Below, piece by piece: positions 1-10,900 of a stretch of DNA of 64,000 nucleotides. Source of the DNA: Novosphingobium sp. NDB2Meth1 (GTDB taxonomy: Bacteria; Pseudomonadota; Alphaproteobacteria; Sphingomonadales; Sphingomonadaceae). Below the pieces are notes generated by a model. It was not told the DNA's origin and ran no database searches. It saw only the letters and a list, made by a program, of their open reading frames with translations. Location: the NCBI RefSeq assembly GCF_900117425.1, contig NZ_FPEH01000015.1:124001-188000 (forward strand), in the 5' to 3' direction. The position numbers and the translations under genes were made by a program. Numbering within the stretch: position 1 is the stretch's first letter; every line of letters begins with the position of its first letter.

Positions 1-273
1 GGTGTAGACGCCGGGGGCGCCATTGAGGGCCGCGACGCAGAGGCCGGAATCATCGGCGAGTGCGGGCAGGCCTGCCGTGCTTGCAGCGGCATGGGCCTTG
101 ATGAGCGCGTTCTCGGCGAAAGTCGTGCCGGTTTCGGCAGGCTCGGGCAGGCCGAGTTCGCCGGCCGAAATGCAGTCCATGCCGTAAGGTTCAAGCAGGG
201 CCCGGATCTCGCGCAGTTTGCCCGCGTTGTGTGTGGCGATGACGAGTTTTCCGGGCTCCAGCAGGCGTGTCAC
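1..273 (-). CDS. rdgB: RdgB/HAM1 non-canonical purine NTP pyrophosphatase (partial, 3' end outside window)
   Basis: RdgB hydrolyses dITP, XTP and similar damaged purine nucleotides to monophosphates and so keeps them out of DNA. The 91 visible N-terminal codons carry the family's nucleotide-binding start ([14 protein letters not shown], residues about 11-24) and the ADDSGLCV segment near residue 75. The GTG start at 273 overlaps the rph stop in a GTGA arrangement, so the two are probably translationally coupled; rph-rdgB is a common pairing. The rest of the gene lies left of the window. Confidence 0.93.
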   Translation of the reverse strand, partial: MTRLLEPGKLVIATHNAGKLREIRALLEPYGMDCISAGELGLPEPAETGTTFAENALIKAHAAASTAGLPALADDSGLCVAALNGAPGVYT

Positions 274-986
274 CGCGAGACGGCCTTTTCCTGCGCGGCG
301 AAGATTTCGGCGCAGCCGATGCGGGCGAGGCGCAGGAGGCGCAGGAGGCCTTCCTCGTCATAGGTCGCGCCTTCGGCGGTGGCCTGGACTTCGGCGATTT
401 GGCCGCCCTCGATCAGCACGAAATTGGCATCGGCGTCGGCCGAGCTGTCCTCGATGTAGTCGAGATCGAGCACCGGGGTGCCCTGATGGATGCCGCAGGA
501 AATCGCGGCGACCTTGCGGGTGAGCGGGTCTTCGGAGATCGCACCCGCGTCCATCAGTTTCTGCACGGCAAGGCGCAGCGCGATCCATGCGCCGGAGATC
601 GAGGCGGTGCGGGTGCCGCCATCGGCCTGGATGACGTCGCAGTCCAAGGTAATCTGGCGTTCGCCGAGCTTCTTGAGATCGGTGACGGCGCGCAAGGAGC
701 GGCCGATCAGGCGCTGGATTTCCTGCGTGCGACCCGATTGCTTGCCCTTGGCCGCTTCACGGCTGCCGCGCGTGTGGGTGGCGCGGGGGAGCATCGAGTA
801 TTCCGCCGTGACCCAGCCTTCGCCCTTGCCGCGCATGAACGGCGGCACGCGCTCTTCCACCGAGGCCGTGACGAGCACCTTGGTATCGCCGAAGCCGATC
901 AGCACGGAGCCTTCGGCGTGCTTGGTGAAGCCGGTTTCGACAGTGATGGCGCGCATTTCATCTGCGGCGCGGCCTGAGGGACGCAT
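270..986 (-). CDS. rph: Ribonuclease PH
   Basis: A 238-residue 3'-5' phosphorolytic exoribonuclease that trims tRNA 3' ends using phosphate. It is full length and collinear with the family: MRPSGR start, the [20 protein letters not shown] stretch, the [15 protein letters not shown] phosphate-binding region, the [15 protein letters not shown] core, and the [16 protein letters not shown] region. The ATG at 986 is preceded by a GGAAG ribosome site. It is the first gene of an rph-rdgB operon running left, divergent from hrcA with 129 bp between them. Confidence 0.97.
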   Translation of the reverse strand: MRPSGRAADEMRAITVETGFTKHAEGSVLIGFGDTKVLVTASVEERVPPFMRGKGEGWVTAEYSMLPRATHTRGSREAAKGKQSGRTQEIQRLIGRSLRAVTDLKKLGERQITLDCDVIQADGGTRTASISGAWIALRLAVQKLMDAGAISEDPLTRKVAAISCGIHQGTPVLDLDYIEDSSADADANFVLIEGGQIAEVQATAEGATYDEEGLLRLLRLARIGCAEIFAAQEKAVSR

Positions 987-1115
987 GGGAACTTCCTTTG
1001 CTCAATGTTTCCGCAGCCTTTAGCCAGCCGGTAGCGGAAGGGAAGGCCCCTCCTCACGAAAAGGCGGGGACGCCGATCCCTTTCATGGCCGGCGAATCTG
1101 CCCTAGATATGGGGC

Positions 1116-2180
1116 ATGGCAGGACCCGGTCTGACCGAACTTTCCACGCGCGCTCGCGAAATCTTCCGGCTGGTGGTCGAGGGCTATATCGCCAGCGGCC
1201 ATCCGGTCGGTTCGCGCACCTTGGCGGGGAGCGGCGGCGTGGCGCTTTCGCCTGCCTCGATCCGTTCGGTCTTGCAGGAACTGCAGGATGCGGGGCTCCT
1301 GGCGGCGCCGCATACCAGCGCGGGGCGGATGCCAACGGAGGTGGGCCTCAGGCTGTTTGTCGACGGGATCATGCAAGTGGCTGAGCCATCTGCGGCCGAC
1401 CGCGCGCAGATCGAGCGGGGGCTGGCGGAAGGCGGCACGATCGAGGCGGCACTGGCGGCGGCTAGTTCGGCGCTGTCCGATCTTTCGGCGGCGGCGGGCG
1501 TGGTCATGGTGCCGCGGCGCGAGGTTCGGCTGGCGCAGGTTTCGTTCGTGCCACTGGGGCAAGGGCGCGCACTCGTCGTGCTGGTGGGCGATGACGGGAG
1601 CGTCGAGAACCGGGTGATCGATCTGCCCGGCTCGGCCAGTGCGGTGACGCTGGAGCAGGCGGGGAATTACCTGACGGCGCGCGTGGCAGGCCGTACGCTG
1701 GGCGAGGCCCTGCAGCTCATCCGCGCGGAGATTGCGGGTGGGCGCTCGGCGCTAGATACTGCGAGTGCTGCGCTGGTGGAGAGAGGGCTTGCGGTGTGGA
1801 GCCGCGACGCGGCGCAGCGGCCGGTGCTGGTGGTGCGCGGGCAGGCCAACTTGCTTGATGAAGCCGCGCTTGGAGATATCGAGCGGGTGCGGCAATTGCT
1901 CGACGAACTGGAAAGCGCGGAAGCCATCGCGGGCGTGCTCGATGCTGCGCGCGAAGCGGACAGCGCGCGCATTTTCATCGGCAGCGAGAACCGGCTGTTC
2001 TCGCTTTCGGGCTCCTCGGTGATCGCGGCGCCGTGGCGCGACGGGGAGGGGCGCGTGGTGGGCGTTGTCGGCGTTATCGGACCGACGCGGTTGAATTATG
2101 CGCGGGTTGTCCCCATGGTTGATTTCACGGCTCAATCCTTGAGCAGGATCATCACCCAGGACGGATTTGGTAGAAAATGA
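1116..2180 (+). CDS. hrcA: Heat-inducible transcription repressor HrcA
   Basis: A 354-residue repressor of class I heat-shock genes. It has an N-terminal winged helix (LSTRAREIFRLVVEGYIASG, then VGSRTLA and SPASIRSVLQELQDAGLL) followed by the HrcA dimer/effector domain. It overlaps grpE by 4 nt (ATGA), the usual alphaproteobacterial hrcA-grpE pairing. HrcA normally binds the CIRCE repeat (TTAGCACTC-N9-GAGTGCTAA). I see no CIRCE in this window, so its targets, typically groESL, must lie elsewhere, and the dnaK operon here appears to use RpoH. Confidence 0.97.
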   Translation: MAGPGLTELSTRAREIFRLVVEGYIASGHPVGSRTLAGSGGVALSPASIRSVLQELQDAGLLAAPHTSAGRMPTEVGLRLFVDGIMQVAEPSAADRAQIERGLAEGGTIEAALAAASSALSDLSAAAGVVMVPRREVRLAQVSFVPLGQGRALVVLVGDDGSVENRVIDLPGSASAVTLEQAGNYLTARVAGRTLGEALQLIRAEIAGGRSALDTASAALVERGLAVWSRDAAQRPVLVVRGQANLLDEAALGDIERVRQLLDELESAEAIAGVLDAAREADSARIFIGSENRLFSLSGSSVIAAPWRDGEGRVVGVVGVIGPTRLNYARVVPMVDFTAQSLSRIITQDGFGRK

Positions 2181-2740
2181 CTGAGAACGACACGCGCCCG
2201 CAGGATGCCGAAGTGGCTGCCGAGCTGGAGGGTGTGCCCTCTGAACTGACGGAGGGTGGCGATGCGCTGGCCGATGTGGTGGAGGCGCTGAAGAGCGATC
2301 TCGAGGCGGCCAAACAGGACGTACTCTATGCCAAGGCCGAGACGCAGAACGTACGTCGCCGCATGGAAAAGGAAGTGGCCGATACGCGCGCCTATGCCGC
2401 GACCTCGTTCGCCCGCGACATTCTGTCGGTCGCCGACAACCTCTCGCGCGCGCTCGAATCGATCCCGGCGGAGCTGCGCGAGGACGACAAGATGAAGAAC
2501 CTCGTGGCGGGGCTGGAAGCCACGGGCCGCGAGATCGAGAAGGTGTTCGCCAGCCACGGCATCAGCCGGATTGCCGCCAAGGGCCTGCCGCTCGATCCGC
2601 ACCAGCATCAAGCCATGCTGGAGATTCCGTCGGCCGATGTGGAGCCGGGCACGGTGCTGCAGGAACTGCAGGCCGGCTACATGATCAAGGACCGCCTGCT
2701 GCGCGCAGCGATGGTGGCGGTGGCGAAGAAGCCGGATTGA
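2177..2740 (+). CDS. grpE: Nucleotide exchange factor GrpE
   Basis: A 187-residue cytoplasmic co-chaperone that drives ADP/ATP exchange on DnaK. The N-terminal half is a long coiled coil (about residues 30-90, with KAETQNVRRRMEKE). The C-terminal beta domain carries the family signature around residues 145-183 (HQAMLEIPSADVEPGTVLQELQAGY split around the usual V-Q-GY pattern, ending LLRAAMVAVAKKP). The ATG overlaps the hrcA stop, which implies co-transcription and coupling. dnaK-dnaJ, its partners, lie 2.4 kb downstream in a separate unit. Confidence 0.97.
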   Translation: MTENDTRPQDAEVAAELEGVPSELTEGGDALADVVEALKSDLEAAKQDVLYAKAETQNVRRRMEKEVADTRAYAATSFARDILSVADNLSRALESIPAELREDDKMKNLVAGLEATGREIEKVFASHGISRIAAKGLPLDPHQHQAMLEIPSADVEPGTVLQELQAGYMIKDRLLRAAMVAVAKKPD

Positions 2741-2771
2741 GGCTGATTTCCGTTTGATCCAATCCCCCAAT

Positions 2772-2847
2772 CCGCTCACCCTGAGCTTGTCGAAGGGTGC
2801 TGGCGCTGCCGTTGTGCTTGATGCTTCGACAAGCTCAGCATGAGCGG
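2772..2847. repeat. Sphingomonad-type inverted repeat, copy 1
   Basis: A 76 bp imperfect palindrome. The left arm begins CCGCTCACCCTGAGCTTGTC and the right arm ends TCGACAAGCTCAGCATGAGC plus GG, separated by about 20 bp. It lies between convergent grpE and the isochorismatase gene, so it may also serve as a bidirectional terminator. Near-identical copies lie at 8336-8411, 16120-16196 and 18945-19020. Confidence 0.85.
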
Positions 2848-2870
2848 GTTGGTGTAAAAACTTTGGTTAT

Positions 2871-3539
2871 TCAGCGCAGCAGCGCCACGACCTCGTCCGT
2901 ATCGTAAAGATCAGCGAACACGAACGCCATGCTGTGCAGCGTGGCGGCGTGTTCGGCGTCGGTCAGCGCGGCATTGGCATCGCCTGCAAACAGCACGCGG
3001 TAGTTGAATTGCATCGCATCGCGCGCAGTGCTTTCGCAGCAGCAGTTGGTGAGCGTGCCGGTGATCACCACGGTATCGATCCCGCGCGCCTTGAGCACGG
3101 CGTCGAGGTCGCTGGTGCCGGGGGTGAAGCCGCTGAAGCGGTGCTTGTCGACGACTGCATCGCCGGGCTGAACATCGAGCGCGGGCCAGAAATCGTGGTA
3201 GTGCGCGCCTGGCGTGAAGGCGGCACGGTGGGTGGCGGCGCCTTCACCGAGGCGGCGGACGAAAACCGACCAGCTTGCTGCATCGGGCGTGGTGAAGCGC
3301 AGGAACACGTTGAGTCCGCCTGCTTTGCGGACGGCGTCGCTGATGCGGTTGATGTTGCCGACGATCTCCCGCGCCATGGGGACTTCGACCGGCGAGCCTT
3401 CCTCCATGAACCCGTTCTGCATGTCGACACAGATGTGGGCGAGGCGTGTCGGGTCGATGTCGTCAAACACATTGCGCACGCCCCCGCGCGCGGCGGCGGC
3501 GGCATCGAGAATGGTGTGGGTGTCGACGGCGTGGGGCAT
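2871..3539 (-). CDS. Isochorismatase-family cysteine hydrolase
   Basis: A 222-residue soluble hydrolase of the isochorismatase-like superfamily. The expected catalytic triad is visible: Asp39 (ICVDMQNGF), Lys132 (VVDKHRFSGF) and a cysteine in the TLTNCCCESTARDA loop (Cys166-168; three cysteines in a row is unusual, and the nucleophile is normally one aligned cysteine). The cis-peptide VITGTLTN motif is present. The ATG at 3539 was chosen because GGAGAAGGA lies just upstream and the family homology begins there; the frame stays open further upstream. Substrate unknown; relatives act on N-carbamoyl compounds, peroxyureidoacrylate or nicotinamide. Confidence 0.88.
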   Translation of the reverse strand: MPHAVDTHTILDAAAAARGGVRNVFDDIDPTRLAHICVDMQNGFMEEGSPVEVPMAREIVGNINRISDAVRKAGGLNVFLRFTTPDAASWSVFVRRLGEGAATHRAAFTPGAHYHDFWPALDVQPGDAVVDKHRFSGFTPGTSDLDAVLKARGIDTVVITGTLTNCCCESTARDAMQFNYRVLFAGDANAALTDAEHAATLHSMAFVFADLYDTDEVVALLR

Positions 3540-3683
3540 TTCGGCGGTCCTTCTCCTGCGCGGCAAAAATGCCACGGCTGGGCGCATTCGCGCCAGATCC
3601 GGCCAGACGGGCTTTCGCGTGGCGGAACCGGAACTGCGGGCAGGCGTTTGTGACCTTGAGGCGGGCCTTGAGGAGACCGAACG

Positions 3684-3941
3684 ATGAACCGCAAGTTCCT
3701 TCTTCCAGTCATGGCTCTTGCCGCGCTTTCCACGGCGGGCTGCGCGCGCAACTATGCCGGGGAGGGCGCGCTGGGTGGCGCCGCAGCCGGCGCCTTGCTG
3801 GGCGGCGCGAGCGGCGGCGATGTCGGCACCGGAGCCGCGATCGGCGCGGCGGCGGGCGCGCTGGGCGGCTCGCTGATCAAAAAGCACGGCCGCTGCTATC
3901 GCCATGACCGCTATGGCAACGAGTACGAGGTCCGCTGCTGA
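3684..3941 (+). CDS. Small glycine-zipper lipoprotein
   Basis: An 85-residue predicted outer-membrane or periplasmic lipoprotein. A basic start (MNRKF) leads into a hydrophobic segment and Cys20 in LSTAGC, an acceptable but not ideal lipobox (Thr at -3). Residues about 28-65 are a glycine-zipper stretch (GALGGAAAGALLGG, then GAAIGAAAGALGG), as in 17 kDa surface-antigen and OmpA-like glycine-zipper proteins. The tail is basic with a closing cysteine. A GAGGAGA ribosome site precedes the ATG. Divergent from the isochorismatase gene. Confidence 0.8.
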   Translation: MNRKFLLPVMALAALSTAGCARNYAGEGALGGAAAGALLGGASGGDVGTGAAIGAAAGALGGSLIKKHGRCYRHDRYGNEYEVRC

Positions 3942-3947
3942 GGCTGG

Positions 3948-4442
3948 TCAGGCGAGGCTAATTGGGAACGGCAGGACGGATTGCAGTGACGCAAGCGGGG
4001 GCGCCGCCGGGTGCGGTGCCCCTTGGGCTGCGAGAAAGGCGTGCGCGACCAGTTCAGCCTGCTGTTCGATACCGTAGGCGGAGAAGCGCCGTGCCGGATT
4101 GAACTGGTACTCGTAGCGGCACAACGGGTGGCGCATCAGCGGCAGGTAGAAACGGCCGCGCTGCTGGCTCTGCCAGACGTGGACGAGTTCGTGGATGAAC
4201 AGGCTTTGCAGGCCGAGCGGAGCCGAGCTGAAATCGTCACGATAATGCGGCCCGGCGGGATGGAAATGGATGTGCCCCATCGGCGCCATGACGGTCCCGC
4301 GCGGCTGGAACGGGAACCAGCGCCAGCGGCGGATGCGCACCGGCGCGAGATCGATGGCATCGCCGAAGACGCTGTGCGCTAAGACCAGCTCGCCCGGCGT
4401 GAGGGACCGTTCGGCGCCGGGCGGAAGCGTGTGGACGCTCAC
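3948..4442 (-). CDS. HExxH-containing protein (Vgr-related/metallopeptidase-like), function unknown
   Basis: A 164-residue protein with a zinc-metallopeptidase-type motif HELVHVWQ near residue 86, preceded by a beta-rich segment with GHIHFHPAGPHYRDDF. Similar sphingomonad proteins are often labelled Vgr-related; the fold resembles small DUF4157-type proteins with HExxH. No third zinc ligand is obvious, so activity is uncertain. The GTG at 4442 overlaps the stop of the upstream copper chaperone (GTGA), which suggests co-expression. Confidence 0.65.
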   Translation of the reverse strand: MSVHTLPPGAERSLTPGELVLAHSVFGDAIDLAPVRIRRWRWFPFQPRGTVMAPMGHIHFHPAGPHYRDDFSSAPLGLQSLFIHELVHVWQSQQRGRFYLPLMRHPLCRYEYQFNPARRFSAYGIEQQAELVAHAFLAAQGAPHPAAPPLASLQSVLPFPISLA

Positions 4443-4981
4443 ATGTGGTCCATCATGCCTTCCATTGCGCCGGTTTCCTCAACCTTGGCGAAGGTGCTGA
4501 CCTTGTCGCCGTTGGCGAGGGTGAAGGTGACTTCGACATCCTTGCCCGGCTTTACCGTATTGGCGAGATCGAACAGCATGACGTGATAGCCACCGGCCTT
4601 GAACTCGGCGGGCTGGCTTTCGCTGAATTCGACCGCGTTGACCGGTTCCATCGTGGAGACTCCGTTCTCGGTCTTGCTTTGGTGCATCTGCGCGCGGCCG
4701 GCGCCGTCGACGTGGACGGCGACAAGGGTGTTGGCCTTGCCCGCCGTCTGCTGGATGGTGAAATAGAGCACGCCCGGGTTGCCGGGCACTGCGGGCAGCT
4801 TGATCACCGGTTCGATCACGCTGACATTCGGCGCGTTGTCGGGTGCGGCAGGGTTTGCTGCGCCTCCGGGGGCGGCTGCGGTGCTGGCACCGGCTTCGGG
4901 CGCGCTACCGCTGCAGGCCGAGAGCATCATGAGGCTCGCGGCGGCGGCAGAGGCAAGGGCAAGGGAACGAACGGGGGGCAT
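4439..4981 (-). CDS. Periplasmic copper chaperone PCu(A)C
   Basis: A 180-residue exported chaperone that delivers Cu(I) to cytochrome oxidase CuA. It has a signal peptide with a lipobox-like LMMLSAC (Cys23), then an Ala/Pro-rich linker to about residue 52. The copper motif H-x10-M-x21-H-x-M is complete: His in QMHQSK, Met in STMEPV, His and Met in GGYHVMLF, with spacings counted as exactly 10 and 21. The C-terminus adds Met/His (MEGMMDHM). The ATG at 4981 starts the signal peptide; the frame continues open upstream but reads antisense to dnaK. Confidence 0.9.
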   Translation of the reverse strand: MPPVRSLALASAAAASLMMLSACSGSAPEAGASTAAAPGGAANPAAPDNAPNVSVIEPVIKLPAVPGNPGVLYFTIQQTAGKANTLVAVHVDGAGRAQMHQSKTENGVSTMEPVNAVEFSESQPAEFKAGGYHVMLFDLANTVKPGKDVEVTFTLANGDKVSTFAKVEETGAMEGMMDHM

Positions 4982-5033
4982 CGAGGCGCTCTCCAGTCTT
5001 GAATCGAGACGTAATATAGGCGCAGGCGCAGGC

Positions 5034-5061
5034 CTTGTCCCGGAAAGAAGGCGACCTATAT
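5034..5061 (+). promoter_or_regulatory. Predicted RpoH (sigma-32) promoter of dnaK
   Basis: CTTG at 5034-5037, a 17 bp spacer and CCTATAT at 5055-5061 match the alphaproteobacterial RpoH pattern CTTG-N17-CYTATNT. It lies 89 bp before the dnaK ATG. No CIRCE element is seen near it. Confidence 0.75.
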
Positions 5062-5149
5062 CGCCCTGTGAAGGAGCTGCATAGACGAAGGCTTGCCCGG
5101 TTCGGGGGGCCGCACCCGCAGCGTCCAAAGGGCAAGGAAACAGGACGAC

Positions 5150-7057
<1,908 letters not shown>

Positions 7058-7069
7058 TGTTGCGCTGAG

Positions 7070-7112
7070 CCGGCCCGCTGCCTGCCTCGTATGAGGCATG
7101 GTGGCGGGCCGG
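7070..7112. other. Stable hairpin between dnaK and dnaJ
   Basis: CCGGCCCGC (7070-7078) pairs perfectly with GCGGGCCGG (7104-7112), with an inner TGCCT/AGGCA stem. There is no T-tract, so it is more likely an RNA-processing or partial read-through element that keeps dnaJ below dnaK than a full terminator. Confidence 0.6.
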
Positions 7113-7133
7113 TCGCCTTGAGGTGGGACCGCA

Positions 7134-8267
7134 ATGTCGGCAGAGATTGATTTCTACGAGCTGCTCGAAGTCGAGCGCACCGCGGACGAGAAAGTCCTCA
7201 AGTCCGCCTATCGCAAGCTGGCGATGAAGTATCACCCGGACAAGAATCCGGGCTGCCAGGACAGCGAAGCCAAGTTCAAGCAGATCAACGAGGCCTATGC
7301 CTGCCTCTCCGATCCGCAGAAGCGGGCGGCCTATGATCGCTATGGCCATGCCGCGTTCCAGCAGGGCGGCGGTGGGGGCGGCGGCGGCTTTGCGGGCGGC
7401 GGCGATTTTGGCGATCTCGGCGATATCTTCGAGACCATCTTCGGGGGCGCATTCGGCGGCGGCGGGCGCCAGCAGGCGCGGCGCGGCGCGGACCTGCGCT
7501 ACGACATGGAAATCACGCTCGAGGACGCGTTCCACGGCAAGTCGGCGGAGATCGCGGTCGAAGTGGCGCAGAGCTGCCAGCCTTGCGGCGGCACCGGCGC
7601 GACGCCCGGTACCTCGGCAAGGCGCTGCAACTTGTGCGGCGGACACGGCAAGGTGCGCGCGCAGCAGGGCTTCTTCATGGTCGAGCGCACCTGCCCGACC
7701 TGCCACGGCCGCGGCGAAGTGATCGAGAGCCCCTGCAAGAGCTGCCGCGGCGAGGGCCGCGTCGATGCCGAGCAGAAGCTCGAAGTCCAGATCCCGGCAG
7801 GTGTCGACAACGGCACGCGCATCCGCGTTGCGGGGAAGGGCGAGGCCGGGCCGTTCGGTTCACCGGCGGGCGACCTCTACATCTTCCTCCATGTGAAGCG
7901 CCACCGCATGTTTGAGCGCGAGGGCACGACCTTGCTCACGCGCTGCCCGATCAGCTTCACCAAGGCGGCGCTGGGCGGCGAGATCGAGATTCCGGGCCTC
8001 GACGGGGCGCGGCACAGGATCGAGATCCCGGCCGGCATCCAGTCCGGCAAGCAGCTGCGCAAGCGCGGGGCAGGCATGCCCGTGCTGCAGGGCCGGGGCG
8101 CTGGCGATCTGGTGATCGAGATTCAGGTCGAGACGCCGACGAAGCTCTCCGCGCGCCAGCGGGAGTTGCTGCGCGAGTTCCAGGCGACCGAGACGGGCGA
8201 GGAAACCCCGCAATCAAAGGGGTTCTTTGACAGGATCAAGGATGCGTGGAACGATCTGACGGAGTGA
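7134..8267 (+). CDS. dnaJ: Molecular chaperone DnaJ (Hsp40)
   Basis: A 377-residue type I Hsp40. J domain at residues about 5-70 with the HPD tripeptide (KYHPDKNPG). Gly/Phe-rich linker at about 77-115. Zinc domain with four CxxCxGxG repeats: [24 protein letters not shown] and CKSCRGEG. C-terminal substrate-binding domains follow. It presents clients to DnaK and stimulates its ATPase. It lies 76 bp after dnaK, behind a strong hairpin. Confidence 0.98.
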   Translation: MSAEIDFYELLEVERTADEKVLKSAYRKLAMKYHPDKNPGCQDSEAKFKQINEAYACLSDPQKRAAYDRYGHAAFQQGGGGGGGGFAGGGDFGDLGDIFETIFGGAFGGGGRQQARRGADLRYDMEITLEDAFHGKSAEIAVEVAQSCQPCGGTGATPGTSARRCNLCGGHGKVRAQQGFFMVERTCPTCHGRGEVIESPCKSCRGEGRVDAEQKLEVQIPAGVDNGTRIRVAGKGEAGPFGSPAGDLYIFLHVKRHRMFEREGTTLLTRCPISFTKAALGGEIEIPGLDGARHRIEIPAGIQSGKQLRKRGAGMPVLQGRGAGDLVIEIQVETPTKLSARQRELLREFQATETGEETPQSKGFFDRIKDAWNDLTE

Positions 8268-8335
8268 GCGCTCAGGTCAGGCGCACATTGGTCGCTGAGT
8301 CTTCACGAGGTTCGGCTGCGCTTCCGACCCCAGTT

Positions 8336-8411
8336 CCGCTCACCCTGAGCTTGTCGAAGGGTGCTGGCGCGACCGTCGAGGATGATGCTTCGACAAGCTC
8401 AGCATGAGCGG
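8336..8411. repeat. Sphingomonad-type inverted repeat, copy 2
   Basis: A 76 bp palindromic element with the same arms as copy 1; only the central loop differs much. It sits in the 195 bp gap between convergent dnaJ and the patatin gene. Nothing else is visible in the gap. Confidence 0.85.
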
Positions 8412-8462
8412 TCCGGGGCAGGCGGCACGGGATAGGGTGAGCCACAGCGGATCTGGCTGAAC

Positions 8463-10793
8463 TCAGCTCTCGGCAAACATCGCGTGCACTTCCGCAATCA
8501 CGCCATCGACCATGCCTGCCTCAGCGGTCAGGCGCGGCTTTTCCTCTTCAAGGATGGCGAGGAATACGTCGCGCTTGAAGCTGCGGATCACACTGTATGC
8601 CAGCGGCGGCTCGGCAGTCGAGGCGATCAGGTCCACCGTGCGTTCAGCGCCGTGGAGGCGGCCCCAAAGGTAGTCGTTCTCGCGGTAGGCCCGCGCGAAG
8701 AACGCGCCGAAGTGGAAGAATTCGATGCCCTTGAGGCAGGCGCTCGTGCCGCCGGTGCGGATCGACATCGCGTCTTCGGGCGAAATGCGGTCGACCTTGA
8801 CCGGATCGAATTCGCCCATGCCTTCGCCTTGCAGCAGCGGCAGGGTGGCGACATCGTAGAACGGGAAACCGAGATAGGCATAGAGGAAGCGGCGGCGCAG
8901 CGGCTTGCTCATTGCGGCAAGGCCTTCGACGATCATCGCATCGACGACAAGATCGATGCCGGTGAGATCGCGGCGAGCGGCGATCTCCTCAAGGACGGCG
9001 GCCGGGCGGACCAGTGCCTTGGCGGCAACATCGGCAAAATCCTCGCCAAGACCCGCCGCGGTCTGCTTGGCCTGATAGAGTGCCTGCGCGTGGTAGACGA
9101 TATCGCGCGCAGCCTCGCGTTCGGCGAGCGAGATGCCTTCGGCTTCTTCCCAGTCCTGCGTCAGCCGCCGCGCCAGCAGCTTGAGGCGCCGCACCCGGAA
9201 GGCAAGGTCATGCGCACGGAAGAAGGCGATGGCCTCCGTCGTCGCGCCGCCCTTGGCTTCGGCCAGGCGGTCGAACCCCAGCATGGCGAGGTGCGTCCAG
9301 AGCGCGGCTTCCACGGCGCCGCGCTCGGGCACCTCGATCATTGCTTCCTCGACGACTTGCGCCAGGTCCGCGACCACGCCGGCGAGCTTGACTTGCGCAT
9401 AGCCGTGGAACGCGAATCCGGCCTGTTCGGCGGCGGCCTGCTGGGCCTTGGCGCGCCATGCGGTAAGGCGCTTCAGGTTCGGTTGATCGAAGAAGAACGT
9501 GTAGCCGAACAGGCGCTCGACCGCCGTATCGATCTCGCCGCGCAGGGTATCGACGATGAGCCGGAGGCGCGCGCGTTCACGCGATTGGGCTTCGAGCGCT
9601 TCGAGGTTGTCGCGGATCGGCTGTTCGCGCGGGATCGAAGACAGCGAACCGAAGATCGCCGAGAAGAAGCCGACCGAGCGCTCCATGTGATCGGGCATGC
9701 GCATGCGGTCGGGGCTGGGGTCGATGTATACGAAGCGCCGGTCCACCTCTCGCTGGGCGGGGCGATCGCGCAGCACCGCCATGGCGGGGGCAAACGGGCG
9801 GTTGACGAGCACTGCACCATCCACCAGCGCGACTTCGGCAAGCTGGCCGCGCTTCCAGCGGCTCGGCATCACGCGCTTGAGGAAGGCTTCGCGGCCATAC
9901 CACGCAAGGTCGCGCTCGTGGGTCAGCTGGTCCATTTCCGCGAGCATCAGCGGGGGGAAAGCGCCCGGAAAGCTTGCGGTGGAGCGCGCTGCAAAGACGA
10001 GTTCGGGGCGCTCGGCGATGTCCTCGCCCGCGCCGGAAGCTGCATTGCGGCGGAAACCGATGGCGAGGCGGTGTTCGCTTTCCTCGACCACTGGGGGGCT
10101 GTTGAGCCTGAGGTCTTCGAGGTGGCCGTTGAAGTCGGTCGCGGTTACGAGCAAGTCGAGCGGGTGGCCGGCGGGGAGCAGCGGCGGCGTGTTGCCTCCG
10201 GTTTCCGCCATGGCATCGAGCGCTTCGGCGAGCAGGCGCGAGAAGCCGATGCCGCTGAAGGGCGGCGCGAACCAGCGCGCGCGGATCAGATGCGAGAGCT
10301 TGAGGCGCACTTCCTTGCGGGTCCTGGCCGAACCCACTGTGCGGCTGACGACATTGCCGGGGCGCTTGAGCAGGAACCACACCAGCGGCTGCGCCCAGAA
10401 CTTGGCGAAACGGCTCCATGGCCGCGCATCGGGATCGAGCAGGATCTCGACGTCGGCCCGCTCCAGCCATAGCGTCGTCAGCGGCTCAAGGCTCTGCCCG
10501 CTGGACAAGGCCTGCGCAAGGAAGACCCCGTTGATCCCCCCTGCGCTTGCACCCGAGATGATGTCGGGCAGGATGCGCAGCTTGAGGTCGCGCGTGGAAA
10601 CCAGCGTGTCGAGCATGCGGCGATAGACCGCCTCCGCCCCGGAACTCGGCGGGCTTTCCTCATGAAACGCGCGGCTGGCGCGCGTGGCGTACCAGATTTC
10701 CTTGGTGACGCCGTGCATGTAGACCGCAAGGCTGATGCCGCCGTAGCAGACCAGTGCGAGCCGCAATTCCTTCTCCCGCATGGCCGGCAACAT
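8463..10793 (-). CDS. Patatin-like phospholipase, long form with C-terminal DUF3376-type extension
   Basis: A 776-residue protein of the patatin-related family. The Ser-Asp dyad is visible: the oxyanion-type CYGGISLAVYMHG near residue 17, the nucleophile elbow GASAGG (Ser83), and the Asp motif LVDGAVLVNRPF near residue 320. The 400-residue C-terminal part is largely helical and charged and is typical of the long patatin-related family. Cytoplasmic or peripheral; no signal peptide. It probably hydrolyses acyl esters of phospholipids. Starts at 10793 or 10781 are possible (MLPAMREKELRLALV). Confidence 0.87.
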   Translation of the reverse strand: MLPAMREKELRLALVCYGGISLAVYMHGVTKEIWYATRASRAFHEESPPSSGAEAVYRRMLDTLVSTRDLKLRILPDIISGASAGGINGVFLAQALSSGQSLEPLTTLWLERADVEILLDPDARPWSRFAKFWAQPLVWFLLKRPGNVVSRTVGSARTRKEVRLKLSHLIRARWFAPPFSGIGFSRLLAEALDAMAETGGNTPPLLPAGHPLDLLVTATDFNGHLEDLRLNSPPVVEESEHRLAIGFRRNAASGAGEDIAERPELVFAARSTASFPGAFPPLMLAEMDQLTHERDLAWYGREAFLKRVMPSRWKRGQLAEVALVDGAVLVNRPFAPAMAVLRDRPAQREVDRRFVYIDPSPDRMRMPDHMERSVGFFSAIFGSLSSIPREQPIRDNLEALEAQSRERARLRLIVDTLRGEIDTAVERLFGYTFFFDQPNLKRLTAWRAKAQQAAAEQAGFAFHGYAQVKLAGVVADLAQVVEEAMIEVPERGAVEAALWTHLAMLGFDRLAEAKGGATTEAIAFFRAHDLAFRVRRLKLLARRLTQDWEEAEGISLAEREAARDIVYHAQALYQAKQTAAGLGEDFADVAAKALVRPAAVLEEIAARRDLTGIDLVVDAMIVEGLAAMSKPLRRRFLYAYLGFPFYDVATLPLLQGEGMGEFDPVKVDRISPEDAMSIRTGGTSACLKGIEFFHFGAFFARAYRENDYLWGRLHGAERTVDLIASTAEPPLAYSVIRSFKRDVFLAILEEEKPRLTAEAGMVDGVIAEVHAMFAES

Positions 10794-10900
10794 GACACCG
10801 CACGGCAGCGGGCGCCAGTGCGATGTGCGCCTTTTGGCGGAACATCGGTGCGCCCCAGTGGATTACTCCCATGCGGTGGGTGCAATGGAAGGAAGCTGTC

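Noticed and set aside
987..1115. A CIRCE element upstream of hrcA
   Set aside because: The sequence TTAGCACTC-N9-GAGTGCTAA or a close variant is not present in this gap.
8484..10472. Plus-strand frame of over 600 codons opposite the patatin gene
   Set aside because: The opposite strand encodes a full patatin-like protein with its Ser-Asp dyad; this frame shows no domain and no ribosome site.
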